Shown: positions 17,367 to 26,939 of the stretch, in pieces | How positions within the stretch are numbered: the stretch's first letter is position 1 | How the letters are laid out: the number at the start of each line of letters is the position of its first letter | From: Paenibacillus sp. V4I7 | Lineage (GTDB): Bacteria > Bacillota > Bacilli > Paenibacillales > NBRC-103111 | Reading direction: 5' to 3' | Assembly (NCBI RefSeq): GCF_030817275.1 | Contig: NZ_JAUSZD010000002.1 | Span: 4,650,001-4,714,000 of the forward strand | Length of the DNA: 64,000 nt | The notes under the pieces: model-generated | The model's input: only the letters and a program-made list of their open reading frames with translations | Databases searched by the model: none | Told to the model about the DNA's origin: nothing | Made by a program: the position numbers and the translations under genes

Positions 17367-18470
17367 CTATTGATTATCGGATTGATCATGAGGCACAGTG
17401 ACGGTTACGGAAGTAACCGTTTTGTTGCCCGCTTTATCGGTTGCCGTGTAGGTAATCATATAGATACGTGATTTTTCTGCACGTAAACTAAAAGAAGTGG
17501 CGGCTGTACCGAAATTGGCCTGAATGTCGCCTTGGCCGCTATCCGGTTGATTGCTCGTGATGGACGTTAATACTACGGATTCAACGCCCGATGTAGCATC
17601 ACTCGAATTTAATATAACATTAATAGTCACCATTTTATGTTCTGCCGGCCAAATAGACGTTTTATCCAATTGGACAATTAATGATGGCTCCGTCTTATCA
17701 ACCTTAAATTCGACGGTTTTGAGTTGTTCTACATTACTTGCTTGATCCGTGCTGCGATAACCGACCTTATGAGTCCCTTCACCGAAGGCCGGAATGGAAC
17801 CTGTGTAGGTGATCCAGGCACCGTCATTTACTTGATATTCGGTTGTCACAGCTCCTCCGTATACATTGGCGCTAACGGATAAGCTTACCGTAACATCCGT
17901 TGTATACCAGCTGTTCTTCCCGTTAGGGGCAGTCGGACTTAACGTTGCGGCTGTTACAGGGGCAATCTTGTAAATGTTGCTTACTGTAAGACTGGTTACG
18001 TTGGATATGTTGCCTACGGCATCCGTTCCTCTTGCATAAACGGTGTCATTTTCCGAAACGACGACTGAGGCGGTATACGCTGTCCATGTGCCGCTAGCAC
18101 CCACTTTATATTCTTTCACTGCTGCATCTGCCGGATAGTTGATCGTTATGGTGACGCCTTGGTTTGTCGGTGCTGAGGTATCTACAGCTAATGTTGCATC
18201 CACCGGTGCTATATGATCGATATTGTTGACCTCTTTGCTAGTTACATTAGATACATTGCCTGCAGCATCCGTTCCTCTTGCATACACGGTATCGTTTGCG
18301 GAAACAACCACGGGAGCCCCATAAGCTGTCCAGTTGCCGCTTTCGCCCACTTTGTATTCTTTCACCGCTGCATCTGCCGGATAGCTGATCGTTACGTTAA
18401 CGTCGGTGTTGGTCGGCGCTGCCACATCTGCATCGAAGGTGGCATCGGCCGGAGCGGTCGCATCCAGCTT
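17367..18470. repeat. long direct repeat, copy 1 (Ig-like 3' end of lyase gene)
   Basis: The last ~1.1 kb of the lyase gene is highly similar in DNA to 21002-22110. Stretches of more than 40 bases are identical, for example around the SITSNQPDSGQGD codons. Inside it are two tandem ~246-bp units (about 17970-18214 and 18215-18460) encoding YPADAAVKEYKVG repeats. Confidence 0.85.
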
Positions 18471-20867
18471 GAATGAGACGTTCCGGGCAAATTCTACGCC
18501 GCCCCCGCTATCCCTCGATTCATACCAAACCGAATACAAGCCATCCTGATTGAACGCAATCGGTCCCGTATAGGTTTGCCAAGTTTGACCTTCATCAAGG
18601 GTATAAACGGTGTTTTTCACTGGAAGCACCGAAGCGGATGCCGTTAACGCCAATGAAACCGGATGCACATACCACCCATTTTGCCCGTCGGGTGCCGTGT
18701 TTGACAATTCGGCTGTTGTAACCGGCGAATCCAGCGGGGTTAAATAATCGAAGCGCCCGTAATCGTTGGTTACATTGTCCACATTCGCTTTCAACAGTCC
18801 CGTTGCCGAATCGACTGCCACATATTTGCCGTTCACCATCGACTTCATGACGTTGCCTGAACCATTATTGCTGTAAGCAAACGTTTGTTCAGTTCCGATG
18901 GTGTTCGAATTGGCCGCTAGTGTGCCGTCCGGCATCACGGTCAAATATTTATTGTTGGCAAGCGACCGGTAAGCGTACAAATTGCTTGTGCCGAGGTATT
19001 CCAAAGCATACTGGTACGACTTCGCCTCGTTCTTGAGGATGAGTGTCGGACGGTTGCCTGCTGTAGTTGCCTCTTTGGTGCTGTAGTCCACTCCATCGCC
19101 ATTAAGAAGAGATTGAATTCGGACGGAAAGCTTCTTATCCCCGGATCGGGCTAGTTCGGCGTTCAATTGATTCGTCACGTCAAACTGGATAAAGCCTGCT
19201 GCCTTCGGCTTTGGCCAAGTGGCAAGAACGGTGCCGGAGGCCGGTTTCGTACTCCAGGTAATGCCGCTCTCGATCCAACTATCGTCCGCTACATAATCGG
19301 CCTCCGTATTGCCTACATTGGCGCCTACAGATGTGGCGTACAGCCTCACAGTAGCGGAATCGACCTTGGTTCCTGCGTATCCGCTCAAGTCGAATTTGAG
19401 ATAGGCTTCCCGCGTGAAATCTGCTGTAGATAGCTTGCTCGTCATCGTTGCGTCCGGGCCATAGTTGATATTGGAAGACGTGCCTCCGCGTACATTGGCA
19501 TCCGCCGCAGAGATGAACTGCTGTTCCACGGAAGCCGGTGATTGATCGTTAATGACAACGATAGATTTGCCTGCACCGCGATTCGTAATCGTGATTGTCT
19601 CCGACTTGCCCCACTGATCGGAATGCGGGGTATCTTGGCTGTTGAATAACAGTCCCCCGTACGACGGGAAGTCTAGGGCAAACGCTTGAAACGGTTGTCT
19701 CGCTATCACTTGTTTGGTATAGGGCAGCATGGAATCCGGCAAACCAGTCTCATTAACATAGAGGTTATAGACCTGATGGAATATCGGACTGAATTTCCCC
19801 CGGCCTCTCGGCGAAATCGCCAAACCAGGGATCCATGAGAAGCCCTTCGACATGTCGTCCAGCGTGTAACCTACACCTGGGATTGGTGTATAAGGAACAT
19901 CGTAGCCCAAGTTATACTTCGCCGTATATTCGATGCCTTTGAGTAACCGGTACGTATTGTTCGGATACGAGTACATATCGCCACCGCTAGGAACCGCTGC
20001 CCTCTGATTCCAGCCAATCTGCGCCGCTTCGGCTAGACCTGCGAGACCCCCCTGAGTGTGATCTTGGTCACGGCCGCTTTCCTGAACCTGGCCGTCGTCA
20101 TTTTGGATATAATGCATGACGGTTCCGTTGCCTGCACCATTCTTATAATAGTCTACGGCTTGATTATAAATTTCTTTATTTCCCGTCCAAATGCCGAAGG
20201 AAAGATTGAAGACCGTATCGACGGCGTCCCAGTTTCCGTTTGCCCAGCCGCCATTCACCTGACCGTACGTGCTTGTTAGCGGATAGAATACGTTCGTCAT
20301 CATGTCGGTGAATTTGCTTATATCCGCAGAGGACCACCCCGCATTACTGTACCGAATGATCTCGGCGGCGTTCAGCAGCTTGTACCCGTAGATGCTCGCC
20401 GCCAATTGGGCGTCATGGCCTTGGATGGAGGTCAAATTGTAGGACCAGCCGTTCAGAATTTGGATCGTATGATCCGCATAAGCTTGATCTCCGCTAATAT
20501 TCCATTCGATCGCATTCAGAAGGGCTGCCGATGCGCTGTAATACAGATCGGTATTTCCTTTATTTCCATTCACAGCATCATTTCTGTAAACAATTGGATG
20601 ATAATTGGATGGAGCATAATTCAAAGAAGCTGTTGGATTCGCTTTTAAATTGTTCCATTCGTAAATTGCCGGAGCTTGATTGGAAGCAACTAGCTGTTTC
20701 ATGCGATCCAGATCAGCCTGTGTAAAGATCATTCCGGGATGGACAAAGCTTACGTCGGCAGCGGCTGTCTGCGGCTGGCCGACGGCTCCCGCGAACAAAG
20801 CTAGAGGCAAGGCCAAGCCTAAAATAAGTTTCGAGACAAGTTTTTTTCTCAATCGGTTGATTCGCAT
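17367..20867 (-). CDS. secreted alginate-lyase-family protein with CBM96-like, fascin-like and Ig-like modules
   Basis: 1166 residues; ATG after GGAGGAGAG. A signal peptide (basic start, hydrophobic 12-30, cleavage near AAA-D 37-39) is followed by an alpha/alpha toroid of the alginate_lyase superfamily (about 40-400) with NWDA (212-215) and ESGRDQDH (263-270). A CBM96/DNRLRE-like beta-sandwich (about 452-610) comes next, then a fascin-like trefoil (about 612-710). Ig/OmpL47-like repeats include two ~82-residue copies, ending in a C-terminal module also found in the other two secreted proteins here. It probably cleaves a uronate polymer outside the cell; which one is not known. The last ~370 residues are nearly identical, also in DNA, to the end of the neighbouring gene. 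Transcribed alone, between two terminators. Confidence 0.78.
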   Translation of the reverse strand: MRINRLRKKLVSKLILGLALPLALFAGAVGQPQTAAADVSFVHPGMIFTQADLDRMKQLVASNQAPAIYEWNNLKANPTASLNYAPSNYHPIVYRNDAVNGNKGNTDLYYSASAALLNAIEWNISGDQAYADHTIQILNGWSYNLTSIQGHDAQLAASIYGYKLLNAAEIIRYSNAGWSSADISKFTDMMTNVFYPLTSTYGQVNGGWANGNWDAVDTVFNLSFGIWTGNKEIYNQAVDYYKNGAGNGTVMHYIQNDDGQVQESGRDQDHTQGGLAGLAEAAQIGWNQRAAVPSGGDMYSYPNNTYRLLKGIEYTAKYNLGYDVPYTPIPGVGYTLDDMSKGFSWIPGLAISPRGRGKFSPIFHQVYNLYVNETGLPDSMLPYTKQVIARQPFQAFALDFPSYGGLLFNSQDTPHSDQWGKSETITITNRGAGKSIVVINDQSPASVEQQFISAADANVRGGTSSNINYGPDATMTSKLSTADFTREAYLKFDLSGYAGTKVDSATVRLYATSVGANVGNTEADYVADDSWIESGITWSTKPASGTVLATWPKPKAAGFIQFDVTNQLNAELARSGDKKLSVRIQSLLNGDGVDYSTKEATTAGNRPTLILKNEAKSYQYALEYLGTSNLYAYRSLANNKYLTVMPDGTLAANSNTIGTEQTFAYSNNGSGNVMKSMVNGKYVAVDSATGLLKANVDNVTNDYGRFDYLTPLDSPVTTAELSNTAPDGQNGWYVHPVSLALTASASVLPVKNTVYTLDEGQTWQTYTGPIAFNQDGLYSVWYESRDSGGGVEFARNVSFKLDATAPADATFDADVAAPTNTDVNVTISYPADAAVKEYKVGESGNWTAYGAPVVVSANDTVYARGTDAAGNVSNVTSKEVNNIDHIAPVDATLAVDTSAPTNQGVTITINYPADAAVKEYKVGASGTWTAYTASVVVSENDTVYARGTDAVGNISNVTSLTVSNIYKIAPVTAATLSPTAPNGKNSWYTTDVTVSLSVSANVYGGAVTTEYQVNDGAWITYTGSIPAFGEGTHKVGYRSTDQASNVEQLKTVEFKVDKTEPSLIVQLDKTSIWPAEHKMVTINVILNSSDATSGVESVVLTSITSNQPDSGQGDIQANFGTAATSFSLRAEKSRIYMITYTATDKAGNKTVTSVTVTVPHDQSDNQ

Positions 20868-20915
20868 GTCAACTCTCCTCCAAGTTATCGTGATTATGTG
20901 TAAGCAATTAAAGTA

Positions 20916-21000
20916 ACCCGGCCTTGGGCTCTATCATAGTCAAGCCCAAAGCCAGGTATAGTTCAGGTTTCGATTAAAATCAACAATCGGCAACGATTTA
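20916..21000. repeat. intergenic repeat with terminator hairpin, copy A
   Basis: An ~85-base element opens directly after the stop of the lyase gene at 21002 (minus strand) with AATCGTTGCCGATT and ends in a hairpin (ACCTGGCTTTGGGCT...AGCCCAAGGCCGGGT). The whole element, not just the hairpin, is repeated at 34124-34212. It most likely works as a terminator between the two lyase genes. Confidence 0.7.
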
Positions 21001-21001
21001 A

Positions 21002-22110
21002 TTATTCAGTATCGGATTGATCATGAGGTACCGTAACGGTTACAGGAACAACCGTTTTGTTACCCGCTTTATCGGTTGCCGTATAAGTGATGGTATAGAT
21101 ACGTGATTTTTCCGCACGTAAACTAAATGAAGTGGCGGCTGTACCGAAATTGGCCTGAATGTCGCCTTGGCCGCTATCCGGTTGATTGCTCGTGATGGAG
21201 GTTAACACCACAGATTCAACACCCGATGTAGCATCACTCGGATTCAGCGTGGCATTAATCGTCACCATTTTATGTTCCGCCGGCCAAATCGACGTCTTAT
21301 CCAGCTGCACGGATAGCGCTGGCGCTGTCTTGTCAACTTTAAACTCGACGGTTTTAAGTTCTTCTACATTGCCTGCCTGATCCTTGCTGCGGTAACCGAA
21401 CTTATACATCCCTTCACTGAAGGCAGGAATAGAACCGGTATAGGTAGTCCAAGCCCCGTCATTCACCTGATATTCCGTTGTCACTGCTCCTCCGTAAACA
21501 TTGGAGGTTACGGATAAGCTTACCGATACAGCTGTCGTATACCAGCTGTTATTCCCGTTAGGCGCAGCCGGACTTAACGTTGCAGTTGTGACGGGGGCAA
21601 TCTTGTAAATGTTGCTTACTGTCATGCTCGTTACATTCGACACATTGCCCACGGCATCCGTTCCTCTTGCATACACGGTTTCATTATCAGAAACAATGAC
21701 TGGAGCGGAGTATGCTGTCCATGTGCCGCTTTCGCCAACTTTGTATTCTTTCACCGCTGCGTCTGCCGGGTAGCTGATCGTTACGGTAACACCTTGGTTG
21801 GTTGGCGCTGTGGTTTCTACAGCTATAGTTGCATCTACCGGTGCTACATGATCAATGTTGTTTACCTCATAGCTGGTTACATTGTTTACGTTACCTGCAG
21901 CATCCGTTCCTCTTGCATACACCGTGTCGTTTGCGGAAACAACCACGGGAGCCCCGTAAGCTGTCCATGTACCGCTTTCGCCAACTTTGTACTCCACCAC
22001 AGCGGCATCAGCCGGATAGCCGATCGTGAGAGTAACATCACTGTTGGTCGGCGCTGTAACGTCTGGGGAGAAAGTGGCATCGGCAGGTGCCGTCTTGTCA
22101 ATGTTTACTG
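21002..22110. repeat. long direct repeat, copy 2 (Ig-like 3' end of lyase gene)
   Basis: Nearly the same DNA as 17367-18470 and in the same reading frame. The pair lies about 3.6 kb apart in direct orientation and could recombine to delete the gene between. Confidence 0.85.
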
Positions 22111-23284
22111 CAACCGTATGCGGCTGTTCCACATTGCCTGCCAAGTCCACGCTCCAATACACTAACGTATGCGTTCCCTCAGTAGTCAAAGTAACCGAAT
22201 TCCCGGTTTGTTGCGCGCCGCCGTCTACTTTGAAAAAGGTTGAGGCAACGCCGGAATCTGCATCAGTCGCATTGAAGCTTACCTTCGTATCCTTGTTGAC
22301 CGATCCCTGCGGTGCATCATCCGTTGTAACCGGAGGCGTCAGGTCGGCCGCTTTCACTGCCCCATGCAATCTCAGTTCAGCCATATTACCGAACCACCCT
22401 GTCGGATTGTAAATACGGATATAACGGTACGGTACTTTGCTGATGATCGCAAAGCTTTGCCAATCCGCTGTAGATACCGCTGCTTTTGTAAGTGTCGTCC
22501 AAGTCGTATTATCGTTGGATCCCTGGACCACTGCACCATTAATTCTGGTAAATAAATTTTGGTCTTGTCTTCCCAGCAATTCTACACTTGAAAGCGTAGC
22601 TTGATTGCCTGCTTTAAAGTCATATGTGATGTAGCTTCCCGTTCCGGAGCTGCTGCCTAAACGGAAATCGGAACTCGTATTTAAATTGCTATCGAACAGA
22701 TAATTCACCTGTTGCAATGTGGTTGCTGCCGTTCTTCCTGAAGTAGAATCGATTAAATTGGCAATACTAGCTACATTGCTAATCAAATCCGACTCGTCAG
22801 CCAGGAACAGCGTGGTGTTATCCGATGTAGTTGTGATGGGGAATCCATCCGCTCCATCTTGCTGTTTGTAATTAATGGTGAATTTCACTGGTCCTGCTGC
22901 TGCGCCTTGATTCAACGTCGCTACTGCCGTGAAGTTAATATTGTCTTGTGTGCTAACCGTTGCATCTTGGCCTTGAATGGCAACCTTGACGTTATTGATC
23001 GCTTCTTTTGCTTTGATTATTAATTTGACCGTGTTGCCCGGAACAATCCTTTTATTGAGGTTTTGATCCGAACTCAATGAAGCTGATTCGATTTTGCTTA
23101 GGGACTTAACAACACCATGGAATCTCAATTCAGCCATATTTCCAAACCATCCATTTGGATTGAGAATACGGATATAACGGTAAGATTCTGTGCCGCTAAT
23201 CGCCAGCGTTTGCCAATCTATCGTAGATGTTGCTGCTTTCGAGAGAGTCGTCCAGGTAGCATTATCGTTGGATCCCTGAACCAC
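21002..23284 (-). CDS. 3' part of frameshifted secreted lyase: discoidin-like and Ig-like tail
   Basis: A 760-codon frame that is not an independent gene. Its true reading extends up to 23425, where it joins the end of the upstream frame (23373-26639) after a one-base shift. It has no signal peptide and no ribosome binding site at its first possible start (GTG at 23284). It encodes half of one F5/8C-discoidin-like unit (IRGAVVQGSNDNATW), a linker Ig-like domain, a second complete unit, then Ig-like repeats of the YPADAAVKEYKVG kind and the shared C-terminal module. These parts normally bind carbohydrate or hold the enzyme at the surface. As it stands the product is probably not made. Confidence 0.75.
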   Translation of the reverse strand: MVQGSNDNATWTTLSKAATSTIDWQTLAISGTESYRYIRILNPNGWFGNMAELRFHGVVKSLSKIESASLSSDQNLNKRIVPGNTVKLIIKAKEAINNVKVAIQGQDATVSTQDNINFTAVATLNQGAAAGPVKFTINYKQQDGADGFPITTTSDNTTLFLADESDLISNVASIANLIDSTSGRTAATTLQQVNYLFDSNLNTSSDFRLGSSSGTGSYITYDFKAGNQATLSSVELLGRQDQNLFTRINGAVVQGSNDNTTWTTLTKAAVSTADWQSFAIISKVPYRYIRIYNPTGWFGNMAELRLHGAVKAADLTPPVTTDDAPQGSVNKDTKVSFNATDADSGVASTFFKVDGGAQQTGNSVTLTTEGTHTLVYWSVDLAGNVEQPHTVAVNIDKTAPADATFSPDVTAPTNSDVTLTIGYPADAAVVEYKVGESGTWTAYGAPVVVSANDTVYARGTDAAGNVNNVTSYEVNNIDHVAPVDATIAVETTAPTNQGVTVTISYPADAAVKEYKVGESGTWTAYSAPVIVSDNETVYARGTDAVGNVSNVTSMTVSNIYKIAPVTTATLSPAAPNGNNSWYTTAVSVSLSVTSNVYGGAVTTEYQVNDGAWTTYTGSIPAFSEGMYKFGYRSKDQAGNVEELKTVEFKVDKTAPALSVQLDKTSIWPAEHKMVTINATLNPSDATSGVESVVLTSITSNQPDSGQGDIQANFGTAATSFSLRAEKSRIYTITYTATDKAGNKTVVPVTVTVPHDQSDTE

Positions 23285-23880
23285 TGCACCCCTGATTCTG
23301 CTGTATAGATTATTATCTTGTCTTGCAAGAAGCTCTACACTCGAAAGCGAAGTTTGATTACCTTCCTTGAAATCAAATGTAATGAAGCTTCCAGATCCCC
23401 CGCCGTTTAAACGATAATCGGAAGAGCGTGCTTAAATCGTTGTCAAATAGATAATTCGTCTGTTTCAAGGTTTCTGCTGCTGTTCTTCCTGAACTTGTAG
23501 TAGAATCAATTAAATTGGTAATACTAACCACATTGCGGATCAAATCCGACTCATCGGCAAGGTAAAGCTTGGAGTTGTCGGTTGTAAAATAGGTTGTGTC
23601 TCCATTGGTTCCGTCATTCTTTTTGTAGTCGATGGCAAATTTCACTATACCCGTTTGTACATTCTCATTCAAAGTCGCCACGGCCGTAAAATTGATATTA
23701 TCTTGCGTGCTAACCGCTGCATCCTGGCCTTGAATTTTGACACTAACGTTATTGATGGCTTCTTTTGCTTTAATCGTTAATTTTACCGTATTGCCTAGAA
23801 CTATCCTGCCATTGACGCTCTTATCTGAACCTATCGAAACCGACTCTAGCTTGTTATTAATCTCATGGCGCTCGCCGAAG
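22360..23880. repeat. tandem ~760-bp module encoding discoidin plus linker domain
   Basis: Two successive copies, about 22360-23110 and 23110-23880, encode the series KLTIKAKEAINNV, QGQDA(A/T)VSTQDNINFTAV, LADESDLI and ANLIDSTSGRTA, then a discoidin-like fold ending VVQGSNDN. The frameshift at 23426 lies in the upstream copy. Boundaries are approximate. Confidence 0.7.
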
Positions 23881-26639
23881 ATTCTTAATTCGGACAATTC
23901 AAGCAAGTTCTGTATATTACCGCGAAGAACATCAGGCTGTGGATCAATCATTTCTAACTTGATAAACCGGAATTTCTCATTTTTGTAGGCATCGGCTACG
24001 TCTAATTTTGAAAAGCCATCCGTAAACGCTGTTTGTTCCGGTGTTATCCGCGTCCAGTTTTCCTTGTCATTGGACCCGAATACCGTCATGCCTGCCATAC
24101 GATCCACGAAATTCATTCTGCCTTGCATAGCAATAGCATCAGCTGTTACTTTATAATCCGGCCCGAAATCCAAGATATGGTACAAATTCGGATACGGCGC
24201 CAGCGTATAGACTGGAAAAGTATTATTGTTACCATCCACGAGGAGAGAGATCGAATTGCCAAAGCTGGATGTAATCATATTGGTATAAGCCATACTTCCG
24301 TCAGCTTGTAATGAAGGCGTTAACAATTGAAGGCTTTCGACCGCACTCCTCAGGGTTATCAATTGCTGAGAAAAGGCGCTATCTGACGCAGTCTGAATCT
24401 GACTTATGGTGTTATTATATACGGTATTAAAATTATTCAGCGATCCTGAAACGTAACTTATGTTTGGATTATATGGCGCAATAGCCGCTTGTACGGCAGA
24501 AGCCCTGTCACTACCAACAATAATATTGGCCTTCTTGGTTGCAATCGTTGTGCCGTCAGAAGCCTCAACGATAAAGGAATACGCTCCGGCTTGCGTCGGC
24601 TGCCACGAAAATGCGCCCGTATTCGCATTTAAATCGGCGTCTTCCGGCTTATTGCCACTCTGATAAGCAACCGTATCCGTCGTACCAGAATCCGTAGCTG
24701 AGAAGTCCAAAGTCAATGGCGACCCGACAAAGGCAAAAATATTCAAATCCGAATTTCCAGCTTTAAATGAAGGAGGTGTCAGCCCAGTGCCTGCCTGAAC
24801 ATTGAAGTGGTCAAAATCAACCGTCGTGCCTGCTCCTTTTACATTCATATAAACGAGGCTGTAATCGCCATCGAGCTGACCATAGGAAACATTATTAATT
24901 CCCATATCATAGGTTATATATTTCCATTGACCCTTCGTATTCGGCAGCGCCAACGTATAGTATGGCGTTGTTACGCCGTTACTTAACTCTAATATAGCCG
25001 GGCCGCCCGTTCTAAATTTTAATCCAATAAGACGGGAATTCGTACGATCAGCGTAGGATAGATTCTGTACGGCAATTTCACTTCCTTGAGCTGTTGCCGT
25101 AAACTCCACATAGGAGGTATCTCCCTCTTGCTTGGTAGCCGTATTGTTGTCAAATGCCGTATAACGGTCTTCTACTTCTACCAGCGCAGCGCTTGTTTGC
25201 TCCTTGGGAAGATACTTCGCCCCCTCAGACTCAGCCGCCTTTGGCATATAAATCCAGAAGTCTCCGCCTCCATCCACGCTTTCCCAAGCTTGAGTAAGTG
25301 CCCCTTTATAGTAATAATTGGATGGACTTCTCTTGGTAAATGCATCATATAAGTAAGGCGCTTTATCTGCTACATTAATCCCTTTCACATACGTATAGTA
25401 ATAGTACATATCCCAAAATAAAGCGGTATTCGTTCTTCCTCTATAAGAGTCCGAGAACTTTTGGTAGATGCCTCTTACCGTTCCATCAGGGTAAGTGGAG
25501 TATGGAACTGGCACCCAGGGTGTGTCATGGCCAAGCATGTACTTCCAAAAGAAGTCGCCGGCCACTAAAAATCTATCATCCAGAAACTCATAATAACCTA
25601 CTGCATTGTCTTGTGTGGATACAGTGCCTTCCACCGGGTCGACTTTGGTGCCTTGGGCAAGAAACATACGAGAAAGGATGGCCGAATTCGTTAAGTCACC
25701 GGCGCCATGCGCTTGGTCTCGACCCATCTCCACATGCTGAACGACCGGCTTATCCAATTTCTCGCCTGTCGCTGCATTGGTATCAATCAATCGGAATAGT
25801 TGCTTAATGGATCCATTGAAGCCCTGATTGACAGCCATCTTATTAACGGTTGCCCATTCGACAGCCTCATTATATCTCTCTCTGTTTTCGGTAAAGATAT
25901 AACCTGCCATTGCCCCCAGCAGCGGATAATTATGTTGATTCATAAAATGGTTATTTTCATGCTGAAAGGTTTCGATTGCCGGAGTAATCAGATTAGCCGT
26001 AAAATCGGCCGTATCCTTATCCGTCCATTTCAGCTCTTCGGTTTGGGAACTGGAGTACCTTAAGATTTCGGCCGCAGCTACCATACGATTGAGAGGTATT
26101 CCCGTGTGAATATGCGCGTCATTAAAATACACGTATTTCGCAGGATCCATCTGGGACCAAATACGGATAATGCGCATCGCATTTGCCCGATAAACCTCAT
26201 CGCCGGTAACATAATACATAAGCGTCTGTGTATACGCCTTCAAAGCATCTTGTATAAATCTCTGATTAAAGCCCTGACTGTCAAAAGAAGTGACGGCCGG
26301 TTTTGTCGGATCTGTGGAGCTTTGGTTGCTCGACGTAATCGTTGTTGAAGAGGTAGAAGATACGGTCATTGCCTTATAATAGGAGTACCAAGGCTCCTTT
26401 TGCGCCAGTACCTGTGTTCTCATGTTTTCAAGTGTGGCTTTCGTTAAGCCGACACCCGGGTGGGTAAAGCCATTGGTGATCGTTTCATTGATTTCGACTT
26501 GATATCCTGCGCTGACGGTTTCGTCCGCAGCCGTAGCCGTGCTAATCGGCATAAGCGTTGCAATCATATTCACTACGGCAACTACCGCTAGTAAACGCTT
26601 CCATAGAACTCCTATATGAAAAGTAGTCTTACGCATCAT
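23373..26639 (-). CDS. secreted alginate-lyase/heparinase-fold lyase, 5' part, frameshifted
   Basis: 1088 codons from the ATG at 26639 (AAGGAGG six bases upstream), ending at a premature stop after the shift at 23426. The signal peptide is hydrophobic over residues 16-37, with a TATAA-D cleavage area. An alpha/alpha toroid of the alginate_lyase superfamily (about 50-450) has NNHFMNQHNYP and EMGRDQAHGAGD, the same GRDQ-H pattern as the lyase at 17367. Then come a carbohydrate-binding-like beta-sandwich, a He_PIG-type Ig domain (SGNKPEDADLNANTGAFSWQ), a discoidin-like domain and a linker domain. Without the frameshift the protein would be about 1880 residues. The catalytic part is intact, so a shortened enzyme may still be secreted. 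It follows the ABC transporter genes by 300 bases. Confidence 0.75.
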   Translation of the reverse strand: MMRKTTFHIGVLWKRLLAVVAVVNMIATLMPISTATAADETVSAGYQVEINETITNGFTHPGVGLTKATLENMRTQVLAQKEPWYSYYKAMTVSSTSSTTITSSNQSSTDPTKPAVTSFDSQGFNQRFIQDALKAYTQTLMYYVTGDEVYRANAMRIIRIWSQMDPAKYVYFNDAHIHTGIPLNRMVAAAEILRYSSSQTEELKWTDKDTADFTANLITPAIETFQHENNHFMNQHNYPLLGAMAGYIFTENRERYNEAVEWATVNKMAVNQGFNGSIKQLFRLIDTNAATGEKLDKPVVQHVEMGRDQAHGAGDLTNSAILSRMFLAQGTKVDPVEGTVSTQDNAVGYYEFLDDRFLVAGDFFWKYMLGHDTPWVPVPYSTYPDGTVRGIYQKFSDSYRGRTNTALFWDMYYYYTYVKGINVADKAPYLYDAFTKRSPSNYYYKGALTQAWESVDGGGDFWIYMPKAAESEGAKYLPKEQTSAALVEVEDRYTAFDNNTATKQEGDTSYVEFTATAQGSEIAVQNLSYADRTNSRLIGLKFRTGGPAILELSNGVTTPYYTLALPNTKGQWKYITYDMGINNVSYGQLDGDYSLVYMNVKGAGTTVDFDHFNVQAGTGLTPPSFKAGNSDLNIFAFVGSPLTLDFSATDSGTTDTVAYQSGNKPEDADLNANTGAFSWQPTQAGAYSFIVEASDGTTIATKKANIIVGSDRASAVQAAIAPYNPNISYVSGSLNNFNTVYNNTISQIQTASDSAFSQQLITLRSAVESLQLLTPSLQADGSMAYTNMITSSFGNSISLLVDGNNNTFPVYTLAPYPNLYHILDFGPDYKVTADAIAMQGRMNFVDRMAGMTVFGSNDKENWTRITPEQTAFTDGFSKLDVADAYKNEKFRFIKLEMIDPQPDVLRGNIQNLLELSELRIFGERHEINNKLESVSIGSDKSVNGRIVLGNTVKLTIKAKEAINNVSVKIQGQDAAVSTQDNINFTAVATLNENVQTGIVKFAIDYKKNDGTNGDTTYFTTDNSKLYLADESDLIRNVVSITNLIDSTTSSGRTAAETLKQTNYLFDNDLSTLFRLSFKRRGIWKLHYI
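23426..23426 (-). other. single-base frameshift splitting the lyase gene
   Basis: On the minus strand AGC-ACG is followed by one extra C before TCT-TCC-GAT-TAT. Removing it restores STSSDYRL, matching NTSSDFRL in the downstream tandem copy, and the open frame then runs to 21002. It may be a real mutation or a sequencing/assembly error. Confidence 0.85.
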
Positions 26640-26939
26640 GTGGTTCCTCCTTGAAAAGATATAGCCTCTTGGCATTCGCCGAGGCAGATGGGGATAAGGT
26701 TCTTTGTACTAGCAAAGATATTTGTCGCATACATGTAATTCTTGTATGTTTATTTGGAGTAAGAGCGAGTGCCGAGTTGAACGATACAGGTCCTCCTTTT
26801 AATGAAAATGAGAAATCCCACCCGAACTATCGTCCGTATAAACCTGTCTATCTCCTCCCTCTCTTGCTGCGAAGGGCTTGGCGGCAGCCGATCCCATCTC
26901 TAACGGATGAGATCGGTTGGCCAACCTGCCTACACTTAA
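26640..26939. other. intergenic region with possible stem-loop
   Basis: The 300-base gap between the binding-protein gene and the split lyase contains an 11-bp stem (CCGATCTCATC/GATGGGATCGG) at 26888-26916 without a following U-run. It also holds a short inverted repeat CATACA...TGTATG near 26730-26750. The stem may slow 3' decay of the transporter mRNA or attenuate read-through. No convincing gene was found. Confidence 0.3.

Noticed and set aside
26888..26916. terminator after the binding-protein gene
   Set aside because: Good stem but no U-run on the minus strand; reported only as a possible stem-loop.
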